Shown here: positions 29,479-39,083 of the stretch, in pieces
Numbering within the stretch: position 1 is the stretch's first letter
How the letters are laid out: each line of letters opens with the position of its first letter
From: Streptomyces sp. AM 4-1-1
Lineage (GTDB): Bacteria > Actinomycetota > Actinomycetes > Streptomycetales > Streptomycetaceae
Length of the DNA: 64,000 nucleotides
Reading direction: 5' to 3'
Assembly: GCF_029167625.1 (NCBI RefSeq)
Contig: NZ_CP119145.1
Span: 3,844,001 to 3,908,000, forward strand
Made by a program: the position numbers and the translations under genes
The notes under the pieces: model-generated
What the model was told of the DNA's origin: nothing
What the model saw: the letters and a program-made list of their open reading frames with translations, nothing else
Databases searched by the model: none

Positions 29479-30960
29479 AACAGGGGTGGACGCGTGCCGG
29501 GTTGGCGTACGTACTGGTGCCGAGGGACCGCCGGGTGGCGGGGGACCGAGTGCCCGCTCTGGCCGGGTGGAAGGACCTGGCGGAGCGTGAGGACCGAGTT
29601 GGAATTCATCCTGGGGATCCAATTCTTCTTTCTCCGGACTACCGGATCGATGAGGCGCTGAGTCGGTACCTGTGCCGGTCGTCGTTCGCCCGTCTCGCGC
29701 CGGAGACGAAGCGGAACTACACCGACGACTACTGCCTGTTCTTCGACTTCCTGTGGGGCCGTGGGAAGTGGTGGAGCGAGGCGTCGTCAGACGATCTGTG
29801 GGACTTCGAGGACTGGCGGACCCGGTCGATGCGGAATCCGCGCCGGGTCGGTGGGGCGCGGTGGAACCGCGGGCTTGCCGCGCTGATCAGGCTGTACGAG
29901 TGGGCGGTGCAGCGCGAGCACGTGATGGTCAACCCGGTGATCATGCGCTCGTTCGTCGGCAGGAACGGCGAGCGGCTTCTGGTACCGGCGGCTCGGGCGA
30001 AAAACGCCCGCAGCAGCGAGGTCCGTTGGCTGACGCCACGGGCGTTTCGCCGCTGGGTTGAGGTCGGGTTACTCGGGTACGGCGCGAACGGCGTCCCGTC
30101 ACTGGGGTGGGCAGGGCGGCTTGCGGACCGCAACGGCGCCTTCGCTGATCTGCTGTTCTCTTCTGGTCTGCGGCTGACGGAGGGGGCTTCGTTGTTGACT
30201 CTGGAGATCCCGCGTCTTCGGTTGGAGGGTGGTCGGTACTACGTGGGGCGGCTCGCTCGGGTGGTGACGAAGTCGAAGCGGGCGCGCACGTTCTACGTCT
30301 CCTCTGTGGTGGCGGGGGAGATCGAGGGGTACGTCGAGTCCTCGCGCGCCCGGATTGTTCGACGCGCACAGGCCTTGGGCCGCTATGACGATCTGCCGAC
30401 GCGGCTGGTGACCCACGAGACCGGTCGACACCGGCGTGTGCTGCACTGGCGCGATCGGGACGGGGTGATCGGGCAGACTCCGCTGGCCGAGGCGACGGTG
30501 GAGGAGCGGATGAGCTTCTTCACCGAGGGCCAGGATGGTCCGGAGCCGCTGTGGCTGTGGCTGAACGAGGCGGGTCTGCCGCTCCAGTCGGCTTCGTGGG
30601 AGGGCGTGTTCCGGGCCGCGAACGAGCGCTGCGAGGCAGTGCTGTCGCCGGTGATGGATGAACCGCCGTTCTGCACGCCGCACATGTGCCGGCACAGCTT
30701 CGCGTTGTTGATGCTCGTGGTCCTCAACCACCATGGACCGGCGCATGGGGCTGACGCCGGAGGAGCGAAGGGACTTCCGTCTGCTGTACGGCGATCCGTG
30801 GCGGATGGTGCAGGACCTGCTCGGTCATGCCCAGCTGGAGACCACGAAGGCGGTGTACCTCAACCCTCAGGAATTGCATCAGGCGGGCGAGAAACCGCAG
30901 GTCGCGAGGTCAGGGCAGGTCCAAAGGAGGACTCTGTCCTCCTGCAACTTGGCGGCCTGA
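29463..30960 (+). pseudogene. tyrosine recombinase, frameshifted near the C-terminus
   Basis: Frame 1 from GTG 29463 encodes a recombinase of about 420 residues up to FCTPHMCRHSFALLMLVVLNH. It includes SSGLRLTEGASL (Arg I) and the HMCRH box. At 30729-30733 the coding frame shifts by +1. The continuation, in the frame entered at 30733, reads MDRRMGLTPEERRDFR, then MVQDLLGHAQLETTKAVYL, which supplies the missing second His and the nucleophile Tyr, ending at 30960. The original frame instead runs on without homology to 31010. Either one base was gained (or two lost), a sequencing error is present, or frameshifting is programmed. All catalytic residues are present if the frames are joined (about 500 residues). 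Confidence 0.8.
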
Positions 30961-31024
30961 GCTGGGAGTTTGGTAATCGGATCCCATCTGATGCAGGATT
31001 TGCCCTCTGAAGGGGAGGGTGAAA

Positions 31025-32146
31025 GTGGGTCTACAGCGACGCGCCGAGCTGGCGGGGGCAGCTCACCTGGAGCTGGTGTCCGGGGTTGTCCAGCTGCGTC
31101 CGCAGGACGCGATGGTCGAAGCCATGGTGCGGGGCTGGCGGGCCCAACAAGCCGCTCGCGGGCTCCGGGAGGACACGGTCACCGCTCGGGAACGGCTCGT
31201 ACGGCGGTTTCTGGAGCACACGAACGAATACCCGTGGGCCTGGACGCCCGGCCACGTGGACGAGTGGTCACTGTGGCTGACCAGCGAGAAGCACCTCGCG
31301 CCGTCCACGATCCGCAGTTATCAGGGCAGCCTGCGCCTGTTCAGCGAGTTCTTGATCGACGGCCGCTACGGCTGGTCGGTGGCCTGCGAGGACGCTTTCG
31401 GCACTCACCCCGTGGCCATCTGCCACGAGTGGAACACCATCGCCCACCTCAACGACTACGAGGGGCGCCCCGAGGCGAGGCCGTTCACCCGCGAGGAGAT
31501 CCAACGCTTCCTCGACTACGCCGACGACCAGGTCGATCGAGCGGTACGGGCCAAGCGCAAGGGAGCCCTCGCCGCCTACCGCGATGCCACCCTCTTCAAG
31601 GTCATCTATGGGTGGGGTCTGCGCCGGACGGAGACATCGAAGCTGGATGTGGTCGACTTCGGGCGGAACGCGAAGGCACCGCAGTTCGGCCGGTACGGCA
31701 CCCTCAACGTCCGCTACGGCAAGGCGAAGAAGGGGCAGCCGCCGCGCCGTCGGAACGTGCTGTCGGTGATGGACTGGGCGGTGGACGCGGTCGCCGATTA
31801 CGTGGAGAACGTACGGCCGCGGTTCGGCTGCGAGGATCACCCCGCCTTGTGGGTGACCGAGCGGGGCGGCCGGGTCAAGCCGGCCGAGATCAACGCCCGG
31901 TTCGTCGCCTACCGCGACGCGCTGAAGCTCCCGAAGGCGCTGACGGTCCACTCCGCTCGCCACTCCTACGTCACCCACCTCACAGAGGACGGGGTTGACC
32001 GCCGGTTTCTCCAGCAGCAAGTCGGTCACGAGAATGACAGCTCCACCGCTATCTACACCCACGTCAGCGACGACTTCATGAACACCATGCTCCACAGGGC
32101 ACTTGCGCCCGCGCTCGCCTCGTTCCCCGCAAACAAGGACCGCTGA
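31025..32146 (+). CDS. tyrosine recombinase/integrase
   Basis: This 373-residue protein is read from GTG 31025 with GGGGAGG seven nt upstream; GTG 31019 is too close to that site. The N-terminal SAM-like core-binding domain (about 35-130) is followed by the catalytic domain with WGLRRTETSKL (Arg), VHSARHSYVTHL (His-x-x-Arg) and VGHENDSSTAIYTHV (His and nucleophile Tyr). All required residues are present. It begins 64 nt after the frameshifted recombinase and overlaps the XRE gene by one base, so it is part of a recombinase operon. Confidence 0.92.
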   Translation: MGLQRRAELAGAAHLELVSGVVQLRPQDAMVEAMVRGWRAQQAARGLREDTVTARERLVRRFLEHTNEYPWAWTPGHVDEWSLWLTSEKHLAPSTIRSYQGSLRLFSEFLIDGRYGWSVACEDAFGTHPVAICHEWNTIAHLNDYEGRPEARPFTREEIQRFLDYADDQVDRAVRAKRKGALAAYRDATLFKVIYGWGLRRTETSKLDVVDFGRNAKAPQFGRYGTLNVRYGKAKKGQPPRRRNVLSVMDWAVDAVADYVENVRPRFGCEDHPALWVTERGGRVKPAEINARFVAYRDALKLPKALTVHSARHSYVTHLTEDGVDRRFLQQQVGHENDSSTAIYTHVSDDFMNTMLHRALAPALASFPANKDR

Positions 32147-32487
32147 TGGCCGCGAAGCTCGACTACCACTGGCACTTGCGCAAGGTCATGGCCGACCGAG
32201 GGCTCTTCTCCACCACCGACCTCATCCCGCTGCTGGACAAGCGGGGCATCACCCTTTCGTCCAGCCAGGTCTACCGGCTCGTCGTCGAGCGCCCCGAGCG
32301 GCTCAGCCTGAAGATCCTCATGGCCCTGCTCGACATCCTCGACTGCACCATGGACGACCTCATCGAGCCGACCGCCGCGGCGGGTGCCGAAACCACTACC
32401 CGCACAAAGAAGGCTGTCGGTGCCGAGGCAGGTGTCGGTGACCTGCGACCCAAGCGAGCCCGCATCCGCGGTTTCGAGCGGCCGTGA
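32146..32487 (+). CDS. XRE-family HTH regulator in the recombinase operon
   Basis: This 113-residue protein starts at ATG 32146 within the preceding stop. The Cro/CI-type HTH is seen as LRKVMADRGLFSTTDLIPLLDKRGITLSSSQVYRLV, followed by LSLKILMALLDILDCTMDDLIEP, typical of the single-domain XRE proteins that recognise DNA or act as directionality factors. The last 35 residues are Ala/Thr/Lys/Arg-rich. It overlaps the next gene (GTGA). Confidence 0.85.
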   Translation: MAAKLDYHWHLRKVMADRGLFSTTDLIPLLDKRGITLSSSQVYRLVVERPERLSLKILMALLDILDCTMDDLIEPTAAAGAETTTRTKKAVGAEAGVGDLRPKRARIRGFERP

Positions 32488-34928
32488 CCGCACCCGGGCA
32501 CCCCGAGCGGGCCGTCTGCGACCCGATCGGGCTCATCGCGGACCTGGTCGCAGCCATCGAGCATCAGCTGGAACCGGACCGGATCCGTGCCGTGGTCGCC
32601 GGCGTCGCGGGCGGACGCTCGAAGTCACGCCTCCTCGCGGCACATCTCACTGAGCATCCTCGCGTGCTGAACGACGGTCGCTCGCCGGCGCCCAGGGCCG
32701 TCGGCGACCTGCTCATCGCCCTGCGTGAGGCCGGGGCCCAGACGGTCTCGCCGCCGCGTTGCGCCGAATGCGGCACGCAGATACGAACGCTCCAGCGCCG
32801 CGGCCAGGACTGGTACTGCTGGACCTGCGGACAGCCACAGCCCGAGCCGTGTGCTGCCTGCGGAAACACCCGCCGGGTCACTTCACGCGACCGGACCGGG
32901 CAGCCACGATGCGCCAAGTGCCCGGACGACGACGGACGCGACCCCATCGCAGTGATCGGCGCCCTGATCGCTGAACTGGATCCGCAGGCCGAACGGGAGA
33001 CGGTCTCCGACGCGGTCCGTCGATCGGCGCCTCGCCCTTCCTACCAGCGGAAAATTGCCTGGGCCCTGGAAGCCCACCCCGCTCTGCTGACCGGCGACGG
33101 TCACCTCGCACCCCACCGCGCGATCCTCAAGCTGATCGACCTGCTGCACGAGGCCGGCATCGCCGGGATCGTCCGGCCGTCCTGCCCCGGCTGCCACAGA
33201 GTCGTACGCATCGACAAGCCTCTGGACGGAAAGCGGGTCTGCCGCATGTGCATCTCCCACTCCCGCATCGAGGAGTGCTCGGGATGCGGAGCCCGCCGAG
33301 AGCCCGCCACCCGCGACGACCAAGGCCGGCCAGTGTGTCCGAACTGCCTGGTCAGCGCCCCGGCGAACCTGGAGACCTGCATCAACTGCGGCCGACGAAG
33401 GGTCGTGAACACCCGCACACCGGACGGCCCGCTCTGCCAAAGCTGCCCCTCCCTGCCCACCGCGACTTGCAGTATCTGCGACGCGGAGAAACCCTGCGGC
33501 ACCTCCCGCACTACGGGTCGGCCATGGTGCCTGGACTGCCAGCGTCACTCCGCGCCGTGCTCAGCCTGCGACAGCGTCGCGGCGGTCGTCTCCGGCACTC
33601 TCGACCAGCCCCTTTGCGCGGACTGCACCGTCTCTGAGGTCTGGCACACCTGCCCTACCTGCAGCGATCCCGACTACCCGCACCCCGGCCAGTGCGCTCG
33701 TTGTCTCATCAACCGACGCCTCAACGAGCTCCTGGGCCCTCCGTCCGATGCCCTCCACCCCGGTCTCCAAGCCCTGCGGAACAACATCGCCACCACCGAG
33801 CACCCACTCACCGCCAGGCGGTGGCTGAACAAGCCGTCCGTGTCTCCGGTCCTGGCCGACCTCGCGGCCGGCAGACGAGCCCTGACTCACGAGGCCCTCG
33901 ACGAGCTGCCCGACAGCCCGCCCCTCGCCCACCTCCGCCAAGTCCTCGTCGGCGTCGGTGCCCTGCCCGAGCGGGACGAGTACATGGTCCGCCTCGAACG
34001 TTTCCTCACCGGCCTTCTCGCAGCACAGCAAGACCCCGAACAGCGCAAAGTCCTTCACCAGTACGCGATATGGCACCTGGTCCGTCGACTACGCCGACGC
34101 AGCAACGGCCGCCCCCTGACCCCGCAGCAGTTCGCATCAACGCGTCAACGCACCCACGCGGCCGTCGCCTTCCTTACCTGGCTTCAGGCTCACGACCTCG
34201 CCCTGGATACCTGCCGACAGGCCGACCTCGACGAGTGGCTTACCGACGACTCCGCGACCTACCGCCACACAGCCGGGCACTTCGTCCGCTGGGCTCGCAC
34301 CAACAAGCTCACCACCGTCCACGTCCCCGCAATCCGCTGGAACGGCCCCACCCAGCCACTCGATGACGAGCACCGGTGGAACGTCGCACGCCGACTCCTG
34401 CACGACGACACCCTCAAGCCCGAAGACCGCCTCGCAGGACTGCTTCTCCTCCTCTACGCACAAGGGCCATCGGCGATCCACCGACTGACCATCGAGGACG
34501 TCGAGGTCGGCGCTCAGGCAGTACGTCTCCACCTCGGCGATGCACCCGTCCAACTGCCCGAGCCCGTCGCCGCACTGGCCCGCACTGTCGCCGCGAACCG
34601 CAAGGGTCACGCGACCATCGGCGCCCTGGCTCCCTCACCCTGGCTCTTCCCCGGTGGCCAGCCCGGACGCCCGATCAGCACCACACAGCTGACCCAGCGG
34701 CTGACCCAGCTCGGGATCCGGCCCAATCAGGCCCGCAGCACCGCACTCTTCCAGCTCGCCACCGAGATCCCCGCCGCGATCCTCGCCCGCACCCTGGGCA
34801 TCCACACCGACGTCGCCGTCGCCTGGCAACGGCTCTCCGCGGGCGACTGGGCCACCTACGCAGCCGAGGTCGCCCGCCGCGCTTCACCGCAACAACAGCC
34901 GGTCCACGAACAAGGAACAAAATCATGA
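32484..34928 (+). CDS. large zinc-ribbon protein with a degenerate tyrosine-recombinase C-terminus
   Basis: This 814-residue protein is coupled to the XRE gene. Residues about 93-412 hold sixteen CxxC motifs (CAEC, CWTC, CAAC, CAKC, CPGC and so on), enough for about eight zinc ribbons. Residues 1-90 and 160-230 are two related helical modules (DPIGLIADLVAAIE; DPIAVIGALIAELD). The C-terminal 330 residues follow the recombinase layout, but catalytic positions are changed: YAQGPSAIHRL replaces the TGLR-E box, RPNQARST stands in the His-x-x-Arg region, and the nucleophile region reads DVAVAWQRL with Trp instead of Tyr. It is probably a DNA-binding partner of the active recombinases rather than an enzyme. 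Confidence 0.85.
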   Translation: MTAPGHPERAVCDPIGLIADLVAAIEHQLEPDRIRAVVAGVAGGRSKSRLLAAHLTEHPRVLNDGRSPAPRAVGDLLIALREAGAQTVSPPRCAECGTQIRTLQRRGQDWYCWTCGQPQPEPCAACGNTRRVTSRDRTGQPRCAKCPDDDGRDPIAVIGALIAELDPQAERETVSDAVRRSAPRPSYQRKIAWALEAHPALLTGDGHLAPHRAILKLIDLLHEAGIAGIVRPSCPGCHRVVRIDKPLDGKRVCRMCISHSRIEECSGCGARREPATRDDQGRPVCPNCLVSAPANLETCINCGRRRVVNTRTPDGPLCQSCPSLPTATCSICDAEKPCGTSRTTGRPWCLDCQRHSAPCSACDSVAAVVSGTLDQPLCADCTVSEVWHTCPTCSDPDYPHPGQCARCLINRRLNELLGPPSDALHPGLQALRNNIATTEHPLTARRWLNKPSVSPVLADLAAGRRALTHEALDELPDSPPLAHLRQVLVGVGALPERDEYMVRLERFLTGLLAAQQDPEQRKVLHQYAIWHLVRRLRRRSNGRPLTPQQFASTRQRTHAAVAFLTWLQAHDLALDTCRQADLDEWLTDDSATYRHTAGHFVRWARTNKLTTVHVPAIRWNGPTQPLDDEHRWNVARRLLHDDTLKPEDRLAGLLLLLYAQGPSAIHRLTIEDVEVGAQAVRLHLGDAPVQLPEPVAALARTVAANRKGHATIGALAPSPWLFPGGQPGRPISTTQLTQRLTQLGIRPNQARSTALFQLATEIPAAILARTLGIHTDVAVAWQRLSAGDWATYAAEVARRASPQQQPVHEQGTKS

Positions 34929-35653
34929 GATTCGACAACCACCGCGTCGTCATCACTGCTGCCGGGCGCGACTTCGGGCGAACTCTGGCCATCCGGCTCG
35001 CAGACCTTGGCGCCGAGGTCTTCCTGTCCGCACGCAGCCTCGCTGCCGCTGAGGGTGTCCGCGACGAGATCCGAGACCGAGGCCACCAGCGGGTCCACGC
35101 CTACGCCTGCAACCTGACGGATCCCGCCTCAATCCGCGACTTCGCTTCCAGCGTCACCCAGCACACCGACCGCGTCGACATCCTGATCAACAACGGCTCG
35201 CGCTACCTCGAAGGGCCGGATCTCCAGGCAGCATCCGACGCCGATATCGTCGACACCATCGCATCCGGCGCCACGGGCACGGTCCTGACCGTGAAGAACT
35301 TCCTCCCGCTCCTGCTCAACTCGGACAAGCCGGACGTCGTGACGATGGTCTCCGCCTGCGGAACGGCCGGACATCACCGCTCGGACGCACACGACGCCTT
35401 CTATGCAGCCAAGAGCGCACAGGCCGGGTTCACCGAGATCCTCTCCAAGCGCCTACGGCCCCAAGGTGTCCGGGTGATATCGCTCTACCCGCCCGACTTC
35501 GACAACGCCGACCCGCTCTCCGAGGAGTGGGAGACCACCCCGCGCGAGGCCAAGGATCCCCTCACCGGTCAGTCGCTCGTGGACTGCATCCTCTTCGCAG
35601 TCGCCCAGCCCCGCGACTGCTTCATCAAGGCGTTCCATTTCGAACAGGTCTGA
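34925..35653 (+). CDS. short-chain dehydrogenase/reductase-like protein
   Basis: This 242-residue protein starts at ATG 34925 inside the stop of the zinc-ribbon gene. SDR features are a Rossmann start VVITAAGRDFGRTLAIRLAD (altered from TGxxxGIG), NLTDP, DILINNGSRY (NNG kept) and VTMVSACGT (Ser). The active-site block reads AFYAAKSAQAGF. Aligned on Lys, the usual Tyr position is Phe, with Tyr one place later. Activity is uncertain. It is unusual to find this gene in tight translational coupling with recombination genes; it may be a cargo or a co-opted nucleotide sensor. Confidence 0.85.
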   Translation: MRFDNHRVVITAAGRDFGRTLAIRLADLGAEVFLSARSLAAAEGVRDEIRDRGHQRVHAYACNLTDPASIRDFASSVTQHTDRVDILINNGSRYLEGPDLQAASDADIVDTIASGATGTVLTVKNFLPLLLNSDKPDVVTMVSACGTAGHHRSDAHDAFYAAKSAQAGFTEILSKRLRPQGVRVISLYPPDFDNADPLSEEWETTPREAKDPLTGQSLVDCILFAVAQPRDCFIKAFHFEQV

Positions 35654-35728
35654 GCGCTCGCATACTCAAGGCTGACGTCGGCTCCCAGGCCGCACACCGG
35701 GGGCTCCGGATCAGAGGCATTCGGATAG

Positions 35729-35908
35729 TTCCAATACCCGACGTCACCATTAGCCCCGGTTGCGGATCTGCAGCTGCGGTTGCTGTTGGCTGACTTCGTG
35801 CCCGCCGGCGGACCGGTGTCGGAGCAGGAGCTTGCAGGGCTGTTCGCCCGGCTGGCCCGGGAGAGCGAGGGCATCCAGGACCTGGACGATCAGTTGGTGG
35901 CCCGGTGA
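35729..35908 (+). pseudogene. 5'-truncated small reading frame before the second recombinase module
   Basis: After a TAG at 35726, an open frame without ATG or early GTG encodes ADLQLRLLLADFVPAGG followed by about 33 residues ending DLDDQLVAR. Its TGA overlaps the GTG of the following gene (GTGA). It has good codon bias in its last 45 codons, so it looks like the tail of a real gene whose start has been lost, perhaps at an internal junction. An unusual start codon is the alternative. Confidence 0.4.
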
Positions 35909-36963
35909 GTCGCCGCGGTCGCACGGCCGCCTTGCCCGACGGCCTGCATCAGCGTCCGGCGGTCCTTGAGGACAGCCTGGTCGTGCGGCACCGGGACGCG
36001 CAGGGCATGGCGCGCAGTTACGACTTCGGCGCGCTGCCGGTCCCGGAGGCGTTCCAGCGGTCGTTGGCCGCCCTGTACGCGGCCAAGTGTGCCCCGGGCG
36101 GAGGCTGGGACAGCGTCGAGACCAGCGAGGCCCATTGGTATCTCGTGCGGCCCTTCACCGAGTTCCTCGCCGGCCTTAACGACGTGCCGCCGGATGTGCA
36201 CGGGCTGACGACGGCGCACTGGAATGCGTGGCGGATGAGCCTGCCGCCACGGTCGAACGGCTACAGCAAGTACGCGTCGGTCGCCGGCCTTCTCCAGATG
36301 GATCCGCGGCTCCCGCAGCCGGTACGGGAGGCGATGGCCAAGCGGTTCGCGTGGGAGACGGGCCGTGTACAGGCCTATCGGCCCGAGGAGTTCAAGGAGA
36401 TCCGCATCGCGGCCCGGCGTACGTTCCGCTCGGCGCTGCTGCGGATACGGGAGAACACCGACCATCTGGCGGCCTGGCGCGCGGGCGCGATTGCGCCGGG
36501 CAGCCGGGAGTGGCTGGTCGGGGAGGCTTTGGGCGTGCTGGCCCGCACTGGCGATGTACCGCTCTACGAGTGGCGCCGCGTCGTCCGCCGTCGCTACCGT
36601 CCGGCGCTGGGCGGCGGCTCGGCGGAACACACCTGGAAGCGGCTCTACCTCAGCCGCAAGGAGGCGGCCGCGCTGGCGGTGCTCATCGCTGCGGAGCTCG
36701 GCCTGAACTCCACCACGATCTCCGAGATGCCCGCGCCCAAGACGCTGCCCGGCACGGCAGAGGCGGCAATGCCGGTCTACCGGCTACGGCTGGAGAAACG
36801 GCGCCGTGCAGGTCATCGCGGCCGCTTCGAGAGCCGCAACCTCACCGACACCGATCTACGCGACCGCCTCGGTGAACCGGTCTGGAATGCCGCGCTCACC
36901 TCGGTCAGCGAGACCGACCGCGATGTCATCAATCAACTTCTCCACGGGGACTACGACTTGTGA
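35905..36963 (+). CDS. TnpA-like recombination protein of the second module
   Basis: This 352-residue protein starts at GTG 35905. The N-terminal half looks like a core-binding domain (RPFTEFLAGLNDVPPDVHGLTTAHWNAWRM). The second half has a recombinase-like layout (LSRKEAAALAVLIAAELGLNSTTISEM, then a basic beta strand LEKRRRAGHRG) but lacks a clear catalytic Arg and ends before any His-x-x-Arg/Tyr region. Length and gene order (352, 707 and 138 residues) resemble the TnpA-TnpB-TnpC set of Tn554-type elements. The stop overlaps the next gene by 4 nt (GTGA). Confidence 0.65.
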   Translation: MSRRGRTAALPDGLHQRPAVLEDSLVVRHRDAQGMARSYDFGALPVPEAFQRSLAALYAAKCAPGGGWDSVETSEAHWYLVRPFTEFLAGLNDVPPDVHGLTTAHWNAWRMSLPPRSNGYSKYASVAGLLQMDPRLPQPVREAMAKRFAWETGRVQAYRPEEFKEIRIAARRTFRSALLRIRENTDHLAAWRAGAIAPGSREWLVGEALGVLARTGDVPLYEWRRVVRRRYRPALGGGSAEHTWKRLYLSRKEAAALAVLIAAELGLNSTTISEMPAPKTLPGTAEAAMPVYRLRLEKRRRAGHRGRFESRNLTDTDLRDRLGEPVWNAALTSVSETDRDVINQLLHGDYDL

Positions 36964-39083
36964 CCGCTCTGCCCACCGAACTGCCAGCACTGCCCGGATG
37001 GAGGACACCGGTCATCGCACCGTCCCTGATCCTTGCGCCCGGTCCAGTCCCGATCTCGATCTACGGCGACGACGTCTGGTCCCTCGCACCGCTGATCGCC
37101 AACCCCAGCGCATCGCGGGTCAGCGTGGACTGGGCGAATTTCCCGGACGCTTTCCGGGAAGAGATGCGTCTCGCGGCCTGGATGATGATCAATACGGCGT
37201 TGCCTGCGAGCGTTCTGGTCGGTCACCCGGCCTGGCACTCCCGCCTGGGACCTCACGGAATCTACGACACCGTCCGCCGGTGGCAGCGCTTCGCCCACTG
37301 GCTCACCACGCAGGGGCTGTCCGGCCTCGGTGCCTGCACGGCCGAGGCCTTCACCGCGTACGCCGATCACCTGGCCCGCCGGTCAAGAGCCAACCGCAAC
37401 GATGGCACGAAGGAGCTGGTCGCTCTGACCCGCCTGTGGGGGTTCGACGCCGCGAGCGCCCGCCCGGCCGGCCTGGTGGTTCCTCCCTGGCACCGGCACG
37501 GCGTCGACGACTACCTCCCGGCCGCGCCTGCCCCCGGCCCTGGGGAGAACAGCCGTGAGCCGATTGCTCCGGCTACCATGGGGCCGCTGCTGATCTGGGC
37601 GCTGCGCGTGGTCGAGGACTTCGCCGACGACATCCTGTCCGCTTGGACAAAGACGCAGCGCCTGACCGAACAGGCCGAACAGGCCGAACAGGCCGTCGGT
37701 ACATGGGAGTCCATGGCGCGGCTGAGGACCTACCTCGATCAGCCCGTGGAACGTGGTGCCCCCGTACCCACCCGATGGCACAAGGGCGAGCACCAGATCA
37801 GCATGACCTACATGGCCGCGCTGGTCGGCTGCTCTCCGAAGCAGGTCAACAGCCATCTGCGGACCGAGTTGCGGGAGGGCTTTCGCGACTACGCCCAGCG
37901 CCACCCCGGCCCCTGCCCGCTCTCCACACCGATCACCGGGCGGGTCGCCGGACAGCCGTGGACCGAATCGATCGACTTCACCGAGGTCCCACAGCTCATG
38001 CGGCACCTGAGCGTCGCCTGCTTCATCGTCCTGGCGTATCTGACCGGCATGCGGCCCGGTGAGGTGATGGGCCTGGAGAGCGGCTGTTGCCCCGAACCGC
38101 CGTCGCCAGGACGGCACCTGATCTACGGCCGAGTGTTCAAGGGCGTCCACGACCAGGACGGTAACCACTACTCCGCCGGGCAGGTGCGGGAGGTCCCCTG
38201 GGTCGCCATTCCACCGGTGGTTGGCGCGATCCGTGTGCTGGAACGCATCGTCCCGGACGGGCTCCTCTTCGACAGCGTCGTCCACGCGATCCCGCGCGGT
38301 CGCATCTCCACCGGCCGGGTCGTCGGCTTCGAGGCGATGCGCAACCGGATTGAGGGCTTCATCGAATGGGCCTCCGGCCTCGCGGTGGGCCTGGAGCGTC
38401 CCCATGAAGTCATCCCAGATGATCCCTTCGGGGCACTCGGCGTGGCGCGCTTCCGCCGGTCGCTGGCCTGGCATATCGCGCGCAGACCTGGCGGGCTGGT
38501 GGCCCTGGCCATCCAGTACGGGCACGTGCGCACCGCAATGAGTGCCGGCTACGCCGCCCGCGGCCGCGGCGGCATCCACGAGCTGCTCGACATCGAAACC
38601 GTCCGGGCTACCGCCGACACCCTCACCACCCTCCACGACGACCTCGCCGCCGGAACCGGGATCTCAGGACCGGCCGCCCGGCGAGCGATCCACGCCGCGG
38701 CCCAGGCCCCCACCTTCGCCGGGTCCATCCGCACGCACCGCCAGGCCCGGGACATCCTGGGCAACCCGGCCCTGGCCGTCTACGACAACCCGCACTCGTT
38801 CCTGATGTGCGTCTACAACCCCGACCGCGCCCTGTGCCACCGCTTGGACATCGCTGACGCCCCGAGCCTAGATCGGTGCCGACCATCCTGTGCGAACATC
38901 GCGCGCAGCGACCGGCACGCCGACGAACTCCTGCAGCACGCCTGGGCCCTGGAGAAGCAGGCCGCCTCGGAGGCGGTGCCTGGCCCACTTGCCGGCCGGC
39001 TCGCGCAACGCGCCGGGCGCCTCCGGGACGTAGCCGACCGTCACAAACACGACTGCATCCACTTCCAGGAGCCGACATCATGA
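36960..39083 (+). CDS. tyrosine recombinase, TnpB-like
   Basis: This 707-residue protein starts at GTG 36960. The catalytic domain is about 345-560: LAYLTGMRPGEVMGL (Arg), VARFRRSLAWHIARRPGG (second Arg; the His position is not His, as in several TnpB-type relatives) and IQYGHVRTAMSAGYAARG (His and nucleophile Tyr). The region before it includes a short AEQAEQAEQ repeat and an HTH-like stretch (TYMAALVGCSPKQVNSHL). The C-terminal 100 residues contain Cys/His pairs (CHRLD, CRPSCANI, CIHFQEP), possibly zinc-binding. It is probably the active recombinase of the module. Confidence 0.88.
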   Translation: MTALPTELPALPGWRTPVIAPSLILAPGPVPISIYGDDVWSLAPLIANPSASRVSVDWANFPDAFREEMRLAAWMMINTALPASVLVGHPAWHSRLGPHGIYDTVRRWQRFAHWLTTQGLSGLGACTAEAFTAYADHLARRSRANRNDGTKELVALTRLWGFDAASARPAGLVVPPWHRHGVDDYLPAAPAPGPGENSREPIAPATMGPLLIWALRVVEDFADDILSAWTKTQRLTEQAEQAEQAVGTWESMARLRTYLDQPVERGAPVPTRWHKGEHQISMTYMAALVGCSPKQVNSHLRTELREGFRDYAQRHPGPCPLSTPITGRVAGQPWTESIDFTEVPQLMRHLSVACFIVLAYLTGMRPGEVMGLESGCCPEPPSPGRHLIYGRVFKGVHDQDGNHYSAGQVREVPWVAIPPVVGAIRVLERIVPDGLLFDSVVHAIPRGRISTGRVVGFEAMRNRIEGFIEWASGLAVGLERPHEVIPDDPFGALGVARFRRSLAWHIARRPGGLVALAIQYGHVRTAMSAGYAARGRGGIHELLDIETVRATADTLTTLHDDLAAGTGISGPAARRAIHAAAQAPTFAGSIRTHRQARDILGNPALAVYDNPHSFLMCVYNPDRALCHRLDIADAPSLDRCRPSCANIARSDRHADELLQHAWALEKQAASEAVPGPLAGRLAQRAGRLRDVADRHKHDCIHFQEPTS

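Noticed and set aside
30700..30760. Programmed ribosomal frameshift in the first recombinase
   Set aside because: No clear slippery heptamer or downstream structure is visible by eye; a simple indel is the more economical reading, though not excluded.
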